Source of the DNA: Bugulina stolonifera
Taxonomy: Eukaryota > Bryozoa > Gymnolaemata > Cheilostomatida > Bugulidae
Reading direction: 5' to 3'
NCBI GenBank assembly: GCA_935421135.1
Contig: OW285189.1
Location: 14,157,072 to 14,221,071 of the forward strand
DNA: 64,000 nt
The notes below the pieces were generated by a model, which was given only the letters and a program-made list of their open reading frames with translations, ran no database searches and was not told where the DNA came from. Made by a program: the position numbers and the translations under genes. Shown one piece after another: positions 25,001 to 39,500 of this stretch. Numbering within the stretch: the first letter of the stretch is position 1; each line of letters starts with the position of its first letter.

Positions 25001-28000
25001 GTATGTAAGAGCTGAGCACGAAATTACCCAATAATACTACTTTATTACATTCATTTACTGATATAATATTGCTAATTACTAATATTATTCAGCTACAGCT
25101 TGCATTTACTACTAATCTATTAGCATCCGGCCTAAGCATCAAAGGTTTTGTCTGCACTTTATAGTACATGTACTTTAGGGAGTTGAAATGGATGTTAATA
25201 ATCATACTATATTTTATACTATTGTTGCTGGAAGGCCTGCAGTATAGACTGTAGGCTACTGTTACATAGTACATAAACGTACCTATTATTATTGTATAGA
25301 GACCACAGTGGAGTACAAGAATGGATACCCAGTAGTAAATGTGATGCTACCATCCAAGGATGAGCGGTGTCTCTTCACCCTACGACCTCTAACAGACACT
25401 GTTGGTTCATTCCTTGGTATGGTAAAGGAAGAGGATGGGGGTATAGAACATATCTCCGTATATAGAAAAGGTACAGTGGGTGGTATAGGCTTTATACATG
25501 CATTTATCAGTTGCTTGTCACTCCGTGACAGGTGTGTGGGAGTTGAAATATATTCCAGTAATCTGTTAAATAGTCTACAGCACTGCTTGCGCTTCCTATC
25601 ATTGGTGTTACATGCTGCATGATGTTCTCATGCATACTGGTTTTATATTCCCAACTACACAACCATGCCCTTCACTAGATAGAGCTGAAATGCTGATGTA
25701 CATTGTAGATGGGTCATACCCCTGAATAACGTTATCATGGTCATTCACTCGTCTATGGAAAGTCCAATCTCAATACTTGATTTTCCAGCAGATGGCGTAC
25801 TTCAATGGTAATACAATTATATACATGCAGTTTATACTTTCAGATGGTACAAAGATATCTAAAGCTACAACCATAGATTTACTTATGCATGATGACTTCG
25901 ATCTGGTTATCAATTCTAGGAAGTTTGCTGTTACTCCTCCTAAAGTTGGTAAGTTTTACTAGTTCAGTTTTACATATTTCAAAGTTAGTATTCCTATCAT
26001 TTATCAATTTTTAACCTGGTAACCTGGTTCCATGCTCATCCTGTGACATATAACGGGAGCCTAACGCCCCACCACAGCCCCTCTCAATATTTAATATACT
26101 TAGGGCTAGGAGCTTTACTATTTCTATAGGAGTTTATCATTGTATATGTGTATGGAGTTTGCAGTGTGTAATTAGTTGTTCACATTGATCACTAGATGCT
26201 AGACAGTATACTGCTATCTGTATTTATTAGTATAATATGCCTGAAGGTACCTCATAGTTCACACTAGCATATAGTGGGTAAGAATTGTATACATGTACAA
26301 CTCTATATGTAGTATATACTAACACAGCCCTCCTCTCTTACTTAAGAATAGTCATAGTACATATTGTATGCACATGTAAATAGTAGATACACTTAACATA
26401 CATGCAGTATATCAAGATATATGAAAAACACATTGTACATTGTAGCAGCATGACTATGCGATAGCGCACATCCTAGATTTAGTCCCTTGACCTTCTGTTT
26501 ACTGTTGTACAACATAACTTGTAGGATTCAGTTGGAGTTTAAATTAGTAGTGTGTAAAAGTGCCCATATCTGGTGCAACTACCTTTCAGGTCTCCATTCA
26601 ATGTGTCACTTGCTTTGGTGATTGGGAGTTGTCACCACCTTTACTTGGCTTCTAGTCTACTTGCCTGAACTACTGAACTAAACCCTACATACTGATTTGT
26701 TTAGACTGGTAGATCTGATGCTCAGACGAATACACTTATCTACACACTCAAATGAGGCGATGATTACATAGAAACCTACTCTATAGTATTGTTATTATTA
26801 TAGGTTTCCTTATTGGTAGGCTACGATTTAAATATCCTTTTGTTTAGTAGAGTTGTCTGCACACGAAGGGGAGAGCCTGGCTAATGTGAAGGACCTAGTG
26901 ACCCAACTCTACACACAGATGCACCTGTCTGAGTGGCAGGCTAGCAGAGAGAGGGAACTATTACAATCTCTAGAAACCATTAAACATGAGCTCTCTCCTT
27001 ATGAGAAGGTCTGTCTATTATACAGTTCAGTGTATTACCTACATTATACCACAGTATATTACATGTACTTACATTGGTATAGCATGCGGTCCATGTTATG
27101 CGATATTGTGTACTGGTGTATCATGGGATGTGGTGTACTGATGTATCATGGGATATCATGTATTGATGTATCATGGGATATCGTGTACTGGTGTATCATG
27201 GGATACCATGTACTGGTGTATCATGGGATATGGTGTACTGGTGTATCATGGGATATGGTGTACTGATGTATCATGGGATATCATGTATTGATGTATGTGT
27301 ACCGGTGTATCATGGGATATCGTGTACTGGTGTATCATGAGATATCGTGTACTGGTGTATCATGGGATATCGTGTACTGGTGTATCATGGGATACCGTCT
27401 ACTGGTGTATCATGGGATATGATGTACTGATGTATCATGAGATATGTTCTGCATTCCACAGCTACGAGATGAGATGATTGAAAAATCTGAGAATAGAACG
27501 AATCGTCTAACATGGCTAGGGCTGGGTCTGATGGGGGTACAGTTTGGAGCTCTGGCTAGACTCACGTGGTGGGAGTACTCATGGGATATCATGGAACCCG
27601 TTACCTACTTTGTTACTTACGGAACGTCAATGGTCTTCTTTGCATACTACGTACTCACTAGACAGGTATATCACTGTGCATGTGCTAGATGTAGTAGTAG
27701 AATGTTATACGTGCTAGTAGAGTGCTACATATATGTATGAGTAGAGTGCTATATGTGCTAGTAGAGTGCTATATGTGCTAGTAGAGTGCTACATATATGT
27801 GGTAGTATTTATAGTGCTATATGTGCTAGTAGAGTGCTATAAGTGCTAGTAGAGTGATATAAATTGCATGGGAGTGCTATTTAGGCCTATGTGGTAGCAA
27901 AGTGGGTCATGAAAGGTATGTTTGTATTGGCTGTTGAAGTTGTATTGTTGCTGTGGCTGCATATATATATATAGTACTTACCTCTATGTATTGCTATATA

Positions 28001-28973
28001 ATTACTAGTTAATGTCCAATATAAACATGATGGAGTATTTATACCATGCATGTACTGCACATAGCTATTTTATTAATAATTATGTTAAATATAGCATTTA
28101 CAGGCAATGTAATAGGCTATATTATCGTCTACCTAATATACATGTAGGCTACTCTTGTTGTGATTTCTATGACTTTATATACATTCACATGTACTATATG
28201 CTATGTAATACTAACACTATCTACAGTGTTACTAACTACATACTACACACTCTGTTAGTACTGTACATGTATCTTCCCCTTAATACTTCTATAATCACTC
28301 TAGTATACAGTAAACTTTACTTGACAGCTGTTACCCTTCTCAATCTAATATTTAGTGTATACAGGGTTATCCCAGGGTTATACAGGGTTATATGGCAGTA
28401 TAATGTAAGAGAACACACATGAACTTAGCAAACTTGTAGAGGAATATGGCACATGACTTGATATATTCTTATAGAAGTATACAGCATGACTTGATGTATT
28501 TATACAGCATGACTTGATATATTTATACAGCATGACTTGATATATTTATACAGCATTACTTGATATATTTATACAGCATTACTTGATATATTTATACAGC
28601 ATGACTTGATGTATTTATACAGCATGACTTGATATATTTATACAGCCTGACGTGATATATTTATACAACATTACTTGATATATTTATACAGCATGACTTG
28701 ATGTATTTATACAGCATGACTTGATATATTTATAGAGCCTGACTTGATATATTTGCGCAGGAGTACATATTCCCTGATGCTAAGGATCGTGCCTTCCTCC
28801 TTCACCTCCATAAACAGGCAAGGAAGAACAACTACGACGTTGAGCACTACAACAGTCTGATGGTCAAACTGAACAAAGCAGAGGAGGACCTGGAGAAGAT
28901 CAGACAACCTCTAGGGCTGAGCATGTCGGAGACTGAGCTCCAGTCTTTACTGCATGGAAAGAAGACTAACTAA
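22067..28973 (+). CDS. MCU: Mitochondrial calcium uniporter pore subunit, 7 exons
   Basis: Pore-forming subunit of the inner-membrane Ca2+ uniporter. Exons: 22067-22180, 23266-23353, 25300-25470, 25844-25948, 26848-27008, 27462-27665, 28761-28973, total 1056 nt (351 aa, equal to human length). The N terminus is basic without acidic residues (presequence). The N-terminal regulatory domain spans about 68-160 ([20 protein letters not shown]). A coiled coil runs from about 165 to 225. TM1 is followed by the selectivity filter [10 protein letters not shown], with the DIME motif at residues 255-258, then TM2 and a charged C-terminal helix ([12 protein letters not shown]). DIME with the flanking [10 protein letters not shown] marks it as MCU; MCUb usually changes filter-adjacent residues. 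Exon 5 has two possible acceptors 3 nt apart (both keep frame). Introns 5 and 6 contain minisatellites. Confidence 0.96.
22370..22730 (+). mobile_element. Decayed non-LTR retrotransposon (reverse transcriptase fragment)
   Basis: In MCU intron 1, one frame reads [20 protein letters not shown] followed about 10 residues later by RLFANDK. These match reverse-transcriptase motif 4 region and a damaged YADD catalytic box of LINE (Jockey/CR1-like) elements. In-frame stops (for example a TAG just upstream) and frame changes show it is dead. No ends were identified. Confidence 0.85.
27100..27446. repeat. 25-bp minisatellite in MCU intron 5
   Basis: About 14 tandem units of GTGTACTGGTGTATCATGGG plus ATATC, with small variations, ending about 15 nt before the exon 6 acceptor. 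Because no unit has a stop in one frame, it makes an artefactual open frame. Confidence 0.92.
27690..27875. repeat. 20-bp minisatellite in MCU intron 6
   Basis: About eight degenerate copies of GCTAGTAGAGTGCTATATGT starting shortly after the exon 6 donor. Confidence 0.8.
28447..28760. repeat. 23-bp minisatellite reaching the MCU exon 7 acceptor
   Basis: About 13 units of CATGACTTGATATATTTATA plus CAG. Every unit ends in a pyrimidine-rich YAG resembling a 3' splice site. The last, slightly altered unit (ending TTTGCGCAG) is the acceptor used for exon 7. Confidence 0.92.
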
Positions 28974-30569
28974 TGGTATGTACTTATAACTTACAGCAGC
29001 ATGCTAATTTACTGTTATAACATGCTGTGGGGTACATAATATATCTTGTATGCAAGCATACATGATAGTAAATGCTGTGTACATGTACCCTTCAATTAGC
29101 ATTGCTTTATTATTTCCGTCACAAAACTGTGGTAAAACTTGTATAGTAGTTATATATGAATTATAGGAATTAGTAAAAGCAATCATTGTGTTTTGTGACC
29201 TTGAGGCCTATGTTACTGTAGTAGGCCACAGACTTGGTTATAAGGTCTCCTATGTGTTATCTATTTTATACATGAGTATTCACTAAATATATGCATTTTT
29301 GGTTCTTGAAAGTTTAGAGTTATCTCATCTTGATAAACAAACTCTAGTATCACACTATCACAGTACATAGTTGTTCCTCTGCTAGGCTATTATTACTGTG
29401 CTAGTAACCAGGAAACATGTACCTAATCGGTGAACTCTTATACATGTTATATATATACACGTGTATGTATGTATAATATATTCATATATTATTGTAGTTA
29501 TTCACCTTTCCAAAGCCAAGTACCAACACAGTATATAATACAGGTAATTCTTTGGTGGTGCCACACCATGGAGCCTTCTAGGCACTACTCCACTAATGCC
29601 TCGGTTTTACTTTCATGTGTGTGCCCACTTCTAACATGGTTGTGTCTATATAACTTTAAATGGAGTGTGAAGATATTTATTTGATGTTACTGTGTGATGC
29701 TTTGAAATGAATTTCCAAATATTTTTAAGTCTCTGAAATACTAATGTTATTTTTTGCTTTTTGAAAGTATTTTAACTGATGTTCTAGATTATGGTAGGAA
29801 ACCAGGGATGCTCAATTGTAGTTCTATATTTACCCCCTAGAATATAAATAGGGAAATGTTGATTCTTTACTTACCAGGTACTTAGTTAGAAATTTGGCAC
29901 TTGTAAAAATCATGCTATGGAATGTAATTTGGGGTTGTCCATTCCTACTCAGGAGAGGGCAACTTCAAATTATAACCAAAAGGTGTTCAGTGCTGATGGT
30001 TAGATCTACTGAACTACAGGAAGTGTAGTTTAGTGGTCACTTACTGCTGCGTAGTTATGTTACATCTGTTTCTTGTGGATAATTTAATATATTTCACTCT
30101 CTAATATTCATTTCAATTCTATTTTCTATGTTTTTATTACATTGTGTTTTCTTACATAAACTAATATACTTAATATATGCAACTGTTTTCAATGTCAACA
30201 ATACACGCATTACATCACTGAGCAACAAGTCCTGTTTTGCTTATGACCGACATTGATCCAAGCAGTATTGAAAGGTAATAATTGTATCAGCCAAACGAAA
30301 TTTTAAAATTGGAAATGTAATAAAAAATTATAAAACAAAAACAAAACAATGTTACCAGCTGAGTTAAATTCAGAATATTACATTATAACAGGTGAAAATG
30401 AAAAGATCTCTAAACTAAACAGTAAACATATTGTATACAATAGTAAAGCAAATTATAGTACATGTACATAAAATTACAACTGATAAGTGTATCAAGTTGT
30501 GCCAAAGTATACATCCTCAATAGTATACATTATTTATTGATGAGGTAGTGTTCTACCAGATCTTGTCTA
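28974..30569. other. Convergent spacer between MCU and the SLC5 gene
   Basis: Both neighbours end here, so this region should hold two 3' UTRs. AT-rich, with no believable open frame or recognised repeat. Confidence 0.5.
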
Positions 30570-33500
30570 CTAAATCCTTTCTAGCTTTGAGTCACCATGT
30601 GAAGAGTCCTCGTCTTTCATAGGGGACATCTCCTCTCCATCATCTGTGATCTCTACTTCAACCTTAATAACAAAGGATATAGTATTAGGTAACTGTTTTA
30701 ATTCACATTCTACATCCTAATGCAGTATGTGCATTTACCACACACCTTCAAAAAATTTACTACCCATTTAGATGTCAGATAGACGAAAGTTGCCCGTTAA
30801 TTAACAAGTCAATTCTGATAGCTACCTCTGAGTGGACATCTTGGATTGTCGGTATCACTAAGTTAAAAAATTGGTTACTACTTAAATGACCACTTCAGTA
30901 CCTTTGCTTGTTGTCTGGTTTCTAATGGAGTTCACTTGGCAAACACATTATGTATTTAAAATCAAATATTCAAACTAACATACTTTATCGTGAGGAACTC
31001 CACACCAGAGAGCTCTTCTTTTGTGTTCAGGTAGACAGCAGAATATGTTAGCTACTATTGGTGTTATCAGCCTTGGGTCCAGCTGTCTAGGGTCTTGAGC
31101 ACCTGCAATCAACCATACACTATTAGAGTCTACTGAGTTGTCCAGGATAGACATTAAGATAACAGACTATACTTTTTGGATGTGTCCACCTATTGAATTT
31201 GAATACACACTGAAACTAACACTACACGCACATGAAAGAACACAACCTGCATATAATTATTTTACCTGTTGCAAAGCTAACTGATAGTCCTAGGATTAGA
31301 GACATGATGACTGCTATTACACTGTAGTAGAGGTAGGAGACTGCATACCAATCAGCTATCGGTGGTCTATGAACAAAACATTTGATTGATTAAAGTTGTC
31401 CTATCATTACAAATGTAACAACAAGAGAATGCAACTTCTTAATATATATGTACAATTTGTTACTGGAAAAAATAACAGGAAACTGAAATATTATAAAAAT
31501 TCTCTTACGCCTGAATTAAAAATATAACAGTGTTCTAAATGGTATTAAATTCACAATCTTGCATTAGCAGGCTTATTTACACCAGCTTCTTAAGCCGCCA
31601 TTGCGTTACCTAAAATGTTGGGCTGATGCAGAATAATCATGTAACTAACCAGTCACTGTAACTGTAATACACACATACTCACTATTGTTAGGGAACTCCT
31701 TACCTATCTTCAGGTACCATAGTGGTGGTGATGTTTGGCATCATGGTTGTCATGTTACTTGGCATCATGGTTGTCATGTTACTTACGAAACATTGATCTG
31801 CAGTAAGTGTTTTCTTTGGATTGATTGGAGGATATTGAAGTATTGCACCAAGTCCTACCCATAAGGTAGTAGTCAAGGAACCAAACAGTGCGGCATATGC
31901 CCCCTACAAGAAAAGCAGACAGTTGCGATGCTAGTTTAGAAAATAGATAACGTCACACAGTTAGTGGTCAGCCCCCATAATCAATTTTTTCGTTCAATTC
32001 TATCACTGATGCCTAGGTGCCCCGAGATTTAATTAAAGGTTGCAATAACTGCGCCAAGGTAGCACAGGAGCATTATAAGGTTAGTTGCCCTTCCTAGCAC
32101 CACCAATGACCTTTACGAGAACCTGGATTTCCCACATGAAAATCCAGAGCTCTAATTACTAGGCCAAAGATGCTTAGCTGCACGAATACAATAATTTAGA
32201 TTTCAGGCGTACTTTTTTTTAAATTCTAAGCCCTTAGTGAACTGACTAAAAGATGGAACTCATTCACTACCAGCTCCCCAGAACAATTTTTCGGTCATAG
32301 TTTCTGGATAAAGCGAGCGATAAGAGTGTATTATATTAGTAAGTTAAAAAGTTTACTTTGTGATGTCAGATTGAAGCATAGAAATCGTGTAGCACTACTA
32401 TTAATAATTCAGCTTGCTATAACAATTTGGTAAACATTTCTGAAAAATAGAAATAAGTCATTCAATTAGCAATCATAAAACTGTAATTTTGTTGAGACGT
32501 TCCAAGAAATAAATAAATGTAAATATATGAGACACCAAGTACTTCTTGACAGAAGTGTCATAACAAATTGCATTTATCTGAGACTAAGCACCGGGAAACA
32601 TTTCCTAAATGTGTTATAGCTCACCCAATAAGTTCTCTGCTACTAGGAATACAGGCTACAGCGAATATAACAAGCATGCAGGCAGATAGCTGCTGCATTG
32701 CCAGATTGAAGTTGTTGACAAATTGTTGTTTTGTTGTCACAAAAAGAATGTTTACCTTCCAATTAGCCCAGGGGAAGAAAATAGCTAGGGAAAACAGGCC
32801 AAGTAGTGGTCCTCCCACAATTCCAAACAAAGCCAGAGCAGCCTAAAATATAAACAACTTCATGTAGACTCTTTTAAGGATGTTTACACTGACAGATATT
32901 GGAGACATTAACTTGAAATCCTCTGGGAACAGATTAATGTAGTGCTTGTTCTGATAGCCTGTGGACTATTGCACATCAAAGGTATTAGCTTGCTCGCCCC
33001 ATCTTATGCCTGGAATTAAGGGTACAGCTCCGAGACACACTAAGTGCTGACAGTTTAGATTCAGGAACTATCTTTCTCTATCTATACAGCAAGTACAGGA
33101 GTCCTTGCCTTAGGTTATTAACACAATTATTCATAATAAAACTGTACACATTAGTACATCACATGTATATAAAACTGTACATATTAATACATCACATGCC
33201 CATAAAACTGTACACATTAGTACATCACATGCCCATAAAACTGTACACATTAGTACATAACATGTACATAAAACTGTACACATTAGCACATAACATGTAC
33301 ATAAAACTGTACACATTAGCACATAACATGTACATAACATAGGTTTACTTCAGAACGCATGCACTAGTGAATTATTCCTACAACTAGAATTAGATAGGCT
33401 TGGGTCAAACTTGAAAGTAAATAAAATCATGTAGGTGCATTTAAAACTAAACTGCATATTCAGTTTGCATCAATGCTAGGTGAAAGTGATAGAATATGCA

Positions 33501-36500
33501 ACCCATTATCAGTCACACACTAATAAATATGAAATTTGTCAACCTCATTGATGATTAAACCAAATTTGATAATAATATTATTTTATTGCAATTATCAGAA
33601 ATAGATCAAACGATTGAATAATTTAATATTTTTCATGTTAGGTGCATCTACAGTTTGACAGGATACGAAATAATCCCTTATTTCCTGAATTGGCCATGAC
33701 CATATACAAGTCTATCATAACCTCTGCCCATGGCCGAGTAGATGATAGATTGAACATCATAAAATTAATACTAAAATGTAATTTATTATAGTAATTGTGA
33801 AACACTACACTATGAAAGATGATTTACAGTAGTAACACTGCCAATGTGGAAACGCAAGATAGAATGAATGGATGAAAAATATTCAGTTTTTAGGTATTCC
33901 AATCAAGGGTTGACCCTACATTGACCCATGTCTCAAGAATTGATATTAATTATAGCAATAACACTCTATTGTTGTGGCATTTACAATGTATAACCAATTT
34001 ACACCAATATACCTACAGCATTATCCCCCTTTTCCATTTTACATAGCTTGTAGAGAAACATGCATATTGAACTATTAACAATACTAAATTGAGTAAATAT
34101 TTGGCCAAATGATCGGAAATTTTGATGAAATTAGGAGCAATGTTGCAGAAACTGCGGTGGTCCTGTGTTTAAACGTCGTTTCCAACCTCACAATTTCGGC
34201 AATGTGAGTTACCTGTCATCTAAGATTAAATGAAAGTATTGTGATTTACCTGCAGTACACCACCCAGGAAGGAAGCTACATAGGAGAGAGCTATACACAG
34301 AATTCCGAAACCCACGGCTAAAAATAAAACAAATTATAAATAGGTGACAGCTGCTATCCATTCACTGCTGCTGTCAACTGCCAAAAGTTGTTAATCAAAA
34401 TGTGCAGTTTATGACAGAAATAAATTTATTATCAATGAAGAGTGTTAACAATGACATTTGGATAATCAATGTAATACTTCATATAACATATTACACATCT
34501 GTATATGCATGCATTCATACATGTAAATGTACATGTATACATACATGTATATTCCGTAAGCCCACATAATATATACATGTACATATATATACTGTAAGTA
34601 TCATATTATCCAGGGTAATATGCCAATGATATGGCGAAGTATCTCCAATTTTATAAAGCATAACATGATTATACTCGCTAACTAGACTACTAGAGAATCC
34701 TAAGTTTCTATGAAACATATAACAGCAGCGTACATACCATTTTTCTAACATTCATAAACTACAACGGTCATATGAATGAATAACAGCTACTACAAGATAG
34801 AGCTATCACATTGGTCCTTGGAAAAAACTAGCTATTTAAACTGATATCATTACAATAATATGTAAGATTGTAGATTCTACTGCACTGCGTGTTGTACATT
34901 TGGAAATTGTGTATTATGTAACATAAATACATGTAAGGTAAGATACAGTACCCAATAGCTTGGCAGTCATGGTAGCTTGTTTCTCTGTCATGTCTTTCTT
35001 AATGTAACTTTTAATAATATCTTGCAGCGTAATGGCTGACAGGGAGTTGAATCCAGAAGACAGAGTGCTCAGAGCTCCAGAGAATATGGCAGATACGAAC
35101 AATCCTGGGACTCCAGGGAAAGACCCCAGACTCTCCATTACAAACAATGGGACCAACTAGAGAAATAAACATACAGTAGCATAATAGTGTTAGGTATTAC
35201 ATCTGCACCGATAAACATTCCATTCCAAGGAGTCAATGCATTAGATATACAGCGGGCCTACAGGCTTAATACATTAGTGCATTCCTATGTCTTGCCAGAA
35301 CCACAATCGGAGTTCTTTTAAACAAATTTATTGAAATAAGATTTTTCAACATAATTATTGGGCTGCATTAAACAGAATTGTTTTTAGCAATAATAATCTT
35401 TATTTCCTCCAGCCGTTCATTCAACAAAAAGCTCATGAGTTTAATTTTTTGTTAAAATTATGTAGAAAATAAGTTGGCAACGAGAAAAGAGTTATTCACT
35501 TCTCTGACACTAATTGCATGGGATACCAATCTCCACAAAGTACAGACACACTCAAGGAACGGCGCATGGCTCATGACATACTTCTATGTAAATTATTTAG
35601 TAAAATATCAGCTAATAAATTGACAAATATTTTATTGCAAATGCTCGTTTCCAAGATACAAAACACTGCTATTGTATTTTTTCCATTCACTACTTTTACA
35701 TGAAGATTAAGTTTATTAGAACATACTACTTCATGTTTCAAGTACAACTTGAGCTCCGTCTGCCAAAGTGAAACCAAACTTTTCAACTAACAAACAATGA
35801 TTCACAGTTGTGCAGTCAGGCAGTTCTCGGAACCAGGCAGATTTTTGGAAAATGTCAATTAAAATGATTTCCTGTCTAAAGTACAAAACTTTAAAATTTA
35901 ATTTGGTGTAACTATACAACTATCTGTACTAAATATAGAAAAGTGGTTAAAATAAAGATGGTCTAGCACCTGCATAGAACCTTCCTTTACCAACACTAAT
36001 AAATACAATATCTCATAGCATTCTGCCTGTTGTTTAATTCAGCATGGTCAAAGTTGCACCTGCATTGGAGTGCAAACAATTATAAAAATATAACCTGTTT
36101 AGACAAAGAAAAAGCACAAATAATGCGATGCACAACATACATAGGAATTTTATTATAGTATGAATTGAAAATTAAATGCAACAAACCTGATCAGCTGACT
36201 GAACTCTTTTCAGGGTGACTGGATCACACCCCTTATAGTTGGCATAGATAACAAGACCACAGCCTACGGTTACCACTAGCAAACCTATAAGACCAGGTAT
36301 GTTCAGATAGATTGCCCTGAAATATAAAACACACGTACATATTTAAATAGGCTACAGTAAAGGTTACTATTGTAACTGGTCAGTGGTGACAAATGTATGT
36401 CAATCTCGTATTTTACTCGTTGTCCTGTTAGTATCAAGTCTTATCCGATACCTCCAGGACCTTAGCTCCTTAAAAATGGTATTTTCTAGACCCTCTTTCA

Positions 36501-39500
36501 ACAAAACCTTTTTTATGCTAAATGTACTGCTCCTCTTCACTTACCTATCATGTTGGCATGTGGGCAAAAGCATTTTAATTGGGTAGAAAACGAACTAGTG
36601 ACGCAACTTAGGGGGTTAAAATCACTATTTCAAAGGTGCTCTATTGTCCCATTCATAAAAACATTCTAGTTTAACCAATATTTTTATCTGTAACAATTGA
36701 TGGTTTGACCTCAGTTTTAACAAAACCTAGGAATTCAAGACAATAGCAAGAACAGTACATGAACCCCAGAAGCCTTGGTTCCTAGAGGAACACAAACAAT
36801 AGCAAGCATGAATATTAAAGGCTGCTTAGTTTTATGACCACATGCTAAAGTGCCAGCAAAATACACAAAAACAAACACTAATATTTTTGGTGACTGGTGG
36901 GTTGTGAAGATTAGAGTGAGGAGCCCAGGGAAGCTTCAACTCAAGTGGATTGTATCTGAACACCCCTGCATGTCAATGTCAACAACTTACCAGTTGACCA
37001 TAGCTGGTTTCAATTCTCTAACTTGCTACACTATTATATGTATAGCATATAGAGCATGCAGTACCCTTACAGGACATCCTGTATTTTAGTAAATCAATTG
37101 TATTGTTCTGTAATTATTGAACATCGAAAATGCAAACTTTGTATTATATTTGTATTTCGGAAAGTAAAACTACCCTGCAATAACCATTTAGACAATTCAT
37201 CTGACCTAGAATTAAAATTTTGTTTTTAAAAGTAGGTTATCTAGCTCCTGAGGAATAAACAGCAGTTTCTGTTCACCTGCCAATCAACAGAGAGCTTTTC
37301 TAACCGCCAGGATATATATAGCCGTATGGTAATAAATGTAATATTATAATTTTACTAAATTCCCTGGCAAGGAAAGCACAATCAAAGTTGTGGTTTGTGC
37401 CAAAACAAGTGTGTTGATCGACGGTAAGGTAAGTTGTCGCATAAAAATTTGTTATTTGATGCATTTATTTCAAAATTTGTTCCACCTGTAAAGGACTGAA
37501 AAATCCTACATGCATACCTTTTATTTTCATTATCTATCTTTTATAGCATGTTTATTAATTAAGTTGAATATAATAATAATTTACCAAAGTCATAATTATG
37601 AATTAAGAACATCCGTAAGCTGGGCAAGGGGGCATTACTTCTAATAGGTAGTTTACAGGAGAGTATAAATTCGAAAGGCATGGTGCCCCAAAGCCTATCT
37701 TATACACAGTGACACAATTGACATGCACCATGTTAAGATAAAGAACGTCTGTATTGTACTCTAGCTTTTGGAGACTGGAGACTGGTGGGGGGAGACAATG
37801 AACAAGGTGCCATGCCAATACCTCAATCTAAACTTATGTCATGGTCTTGTATTGGTCACAAAGTGTGGCATAAATACTTCAATTATTTCTATTTATAGCA
37901 AGTCAATGATGATAATTTGGTAAGAAGTGAAGTGTGTGTAGCTAATTGTAGATATACATGTGTATATATAAGTGAAACGCAGCAGTGGGTATTCAGAACT
38001 TGTGGAGTAGCTCTCTTCGTAACAACAAGTCATTCTGTGATAACAGCTATAAGAATATGAATGGGAACATTCTACATCGGCATACCTTGTTGTGGTAAGT
38101 TAATGCTACATTACGTTACTACAGCAAGCTACGCTATTTTACTACAGCATGTTACACTACGTTACTACAGCATGTTGCACTACGTTACTACAGCATGTTA
38201 AATATGGTTTACACTCTAAACATTTTAGAATTGTTGTTCCACCATAACAGATACATCATTTTATACACTATTGTGACACCTAAAGTTTACCAACACATGT
38301 TGAAGAAGTACTATTACTATGTTACTATTGATTACATAATAAAGTATTGCAGCAATTTGAAATAATAAGAAATTTATTTTATTATTGTTAAAATCTATGT
38401 TTAATCTCTATTTCAGGTTTGCCCAAGGAATTATTATATTGCTGTCACAAGACACAACAGAAGCCAGATATATAAATGGTAGATCTAGAAGACAGGTGAT
38501 GGCTGTGGAAGAGATATCTAGCACGCCCTCCAGTTTAATAAGTGGAGCCACCGGTTCAGGATCACCACAAGAACTCAGGCGGTTAATACAAGAGAATTAC
38601 CCAGAAGTGGATGACGTAGACACTATTATAAACTCCATAATGCAAGACCTTAGTGCTATGGACACTGACGATTCTGTCACAGAGCAAAACACGAACCATG
38701 TTCGTCATAATCATAACAGTAATCAACGAAGTTTACGAAAAAGTTTGCTACCAGGACCGACATCTTTCAACATTGATACTTACATATTAGCACAGCAAGC
38801 AGCGAGGAAAAAGACGACAGACTCTACACTTGACATTATCTCTAGTTGGAGATTTGAGGGTTAAATATCGTTCATTAGATAATATCTTATTTAAATTACA
38901 TTTGTGCTGCTATGTACAGTATAGTATAGTTATCATTCCAAATTATTTATTGATTGTAAATAGTTGTGATTATCACCTTGATTTTTCTATAATTTATGTT
39001 TTAGTTCCCTGTTGATTGTAATGCTCAGTGCCAGTATACCTACAGATTATATTCTAATTTATTTATATATTTAATATTATAGACACCAATATAAAAATAT
39101 TAAACACCATAACTCTGTACTTTACCAACCTGTAAAACATGAGACACAGACTTTTAGTAACATATAAAATAATATTCCAGTATGTAGCAAAAGTTTAGCA
39201 CATGAAACTATAATCAGCCATAGGAGGATATCCGCCTCTGACTGAACAGATTTTCTGTATTTGTTTCAAAAACAAGTAATTAATAATAAACATCAAATAT
39301 TATTTCATTCCATGAGATCAATAAAGCAATAAATTAATATAAAAACTTGTACTTCGGAAATGTAATGAGACAATGAAATATTATAAAACAGAACTATTCC
39401 GTTCTTATCTTTTACCATCGTATTTTAATCCATGTGATGACACACACTTTCTTTCTAGAAATTTTAATTACAGACAAAATTATGGAAGCAAAAAATAACG

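Noticed and set aside
27100..27477. Long plus-strand frame continuing from MCU exon 5 through the minisatellite
   Set aside because: Open only because the 25-bp unit lacks stops; family alignment requires splicing at 27008.
28012..28422. 136-codon plus-strand frame in MCU intron 6
   Set aside because: Tyr/Ile/Asn-rich low-complexity translation, inside an intron, no motif.
33131..33340. Repetitive Cys/Val/Leu frame on the minus strand
   Set aside because: Pure translation of a 33-bp minisatellite.
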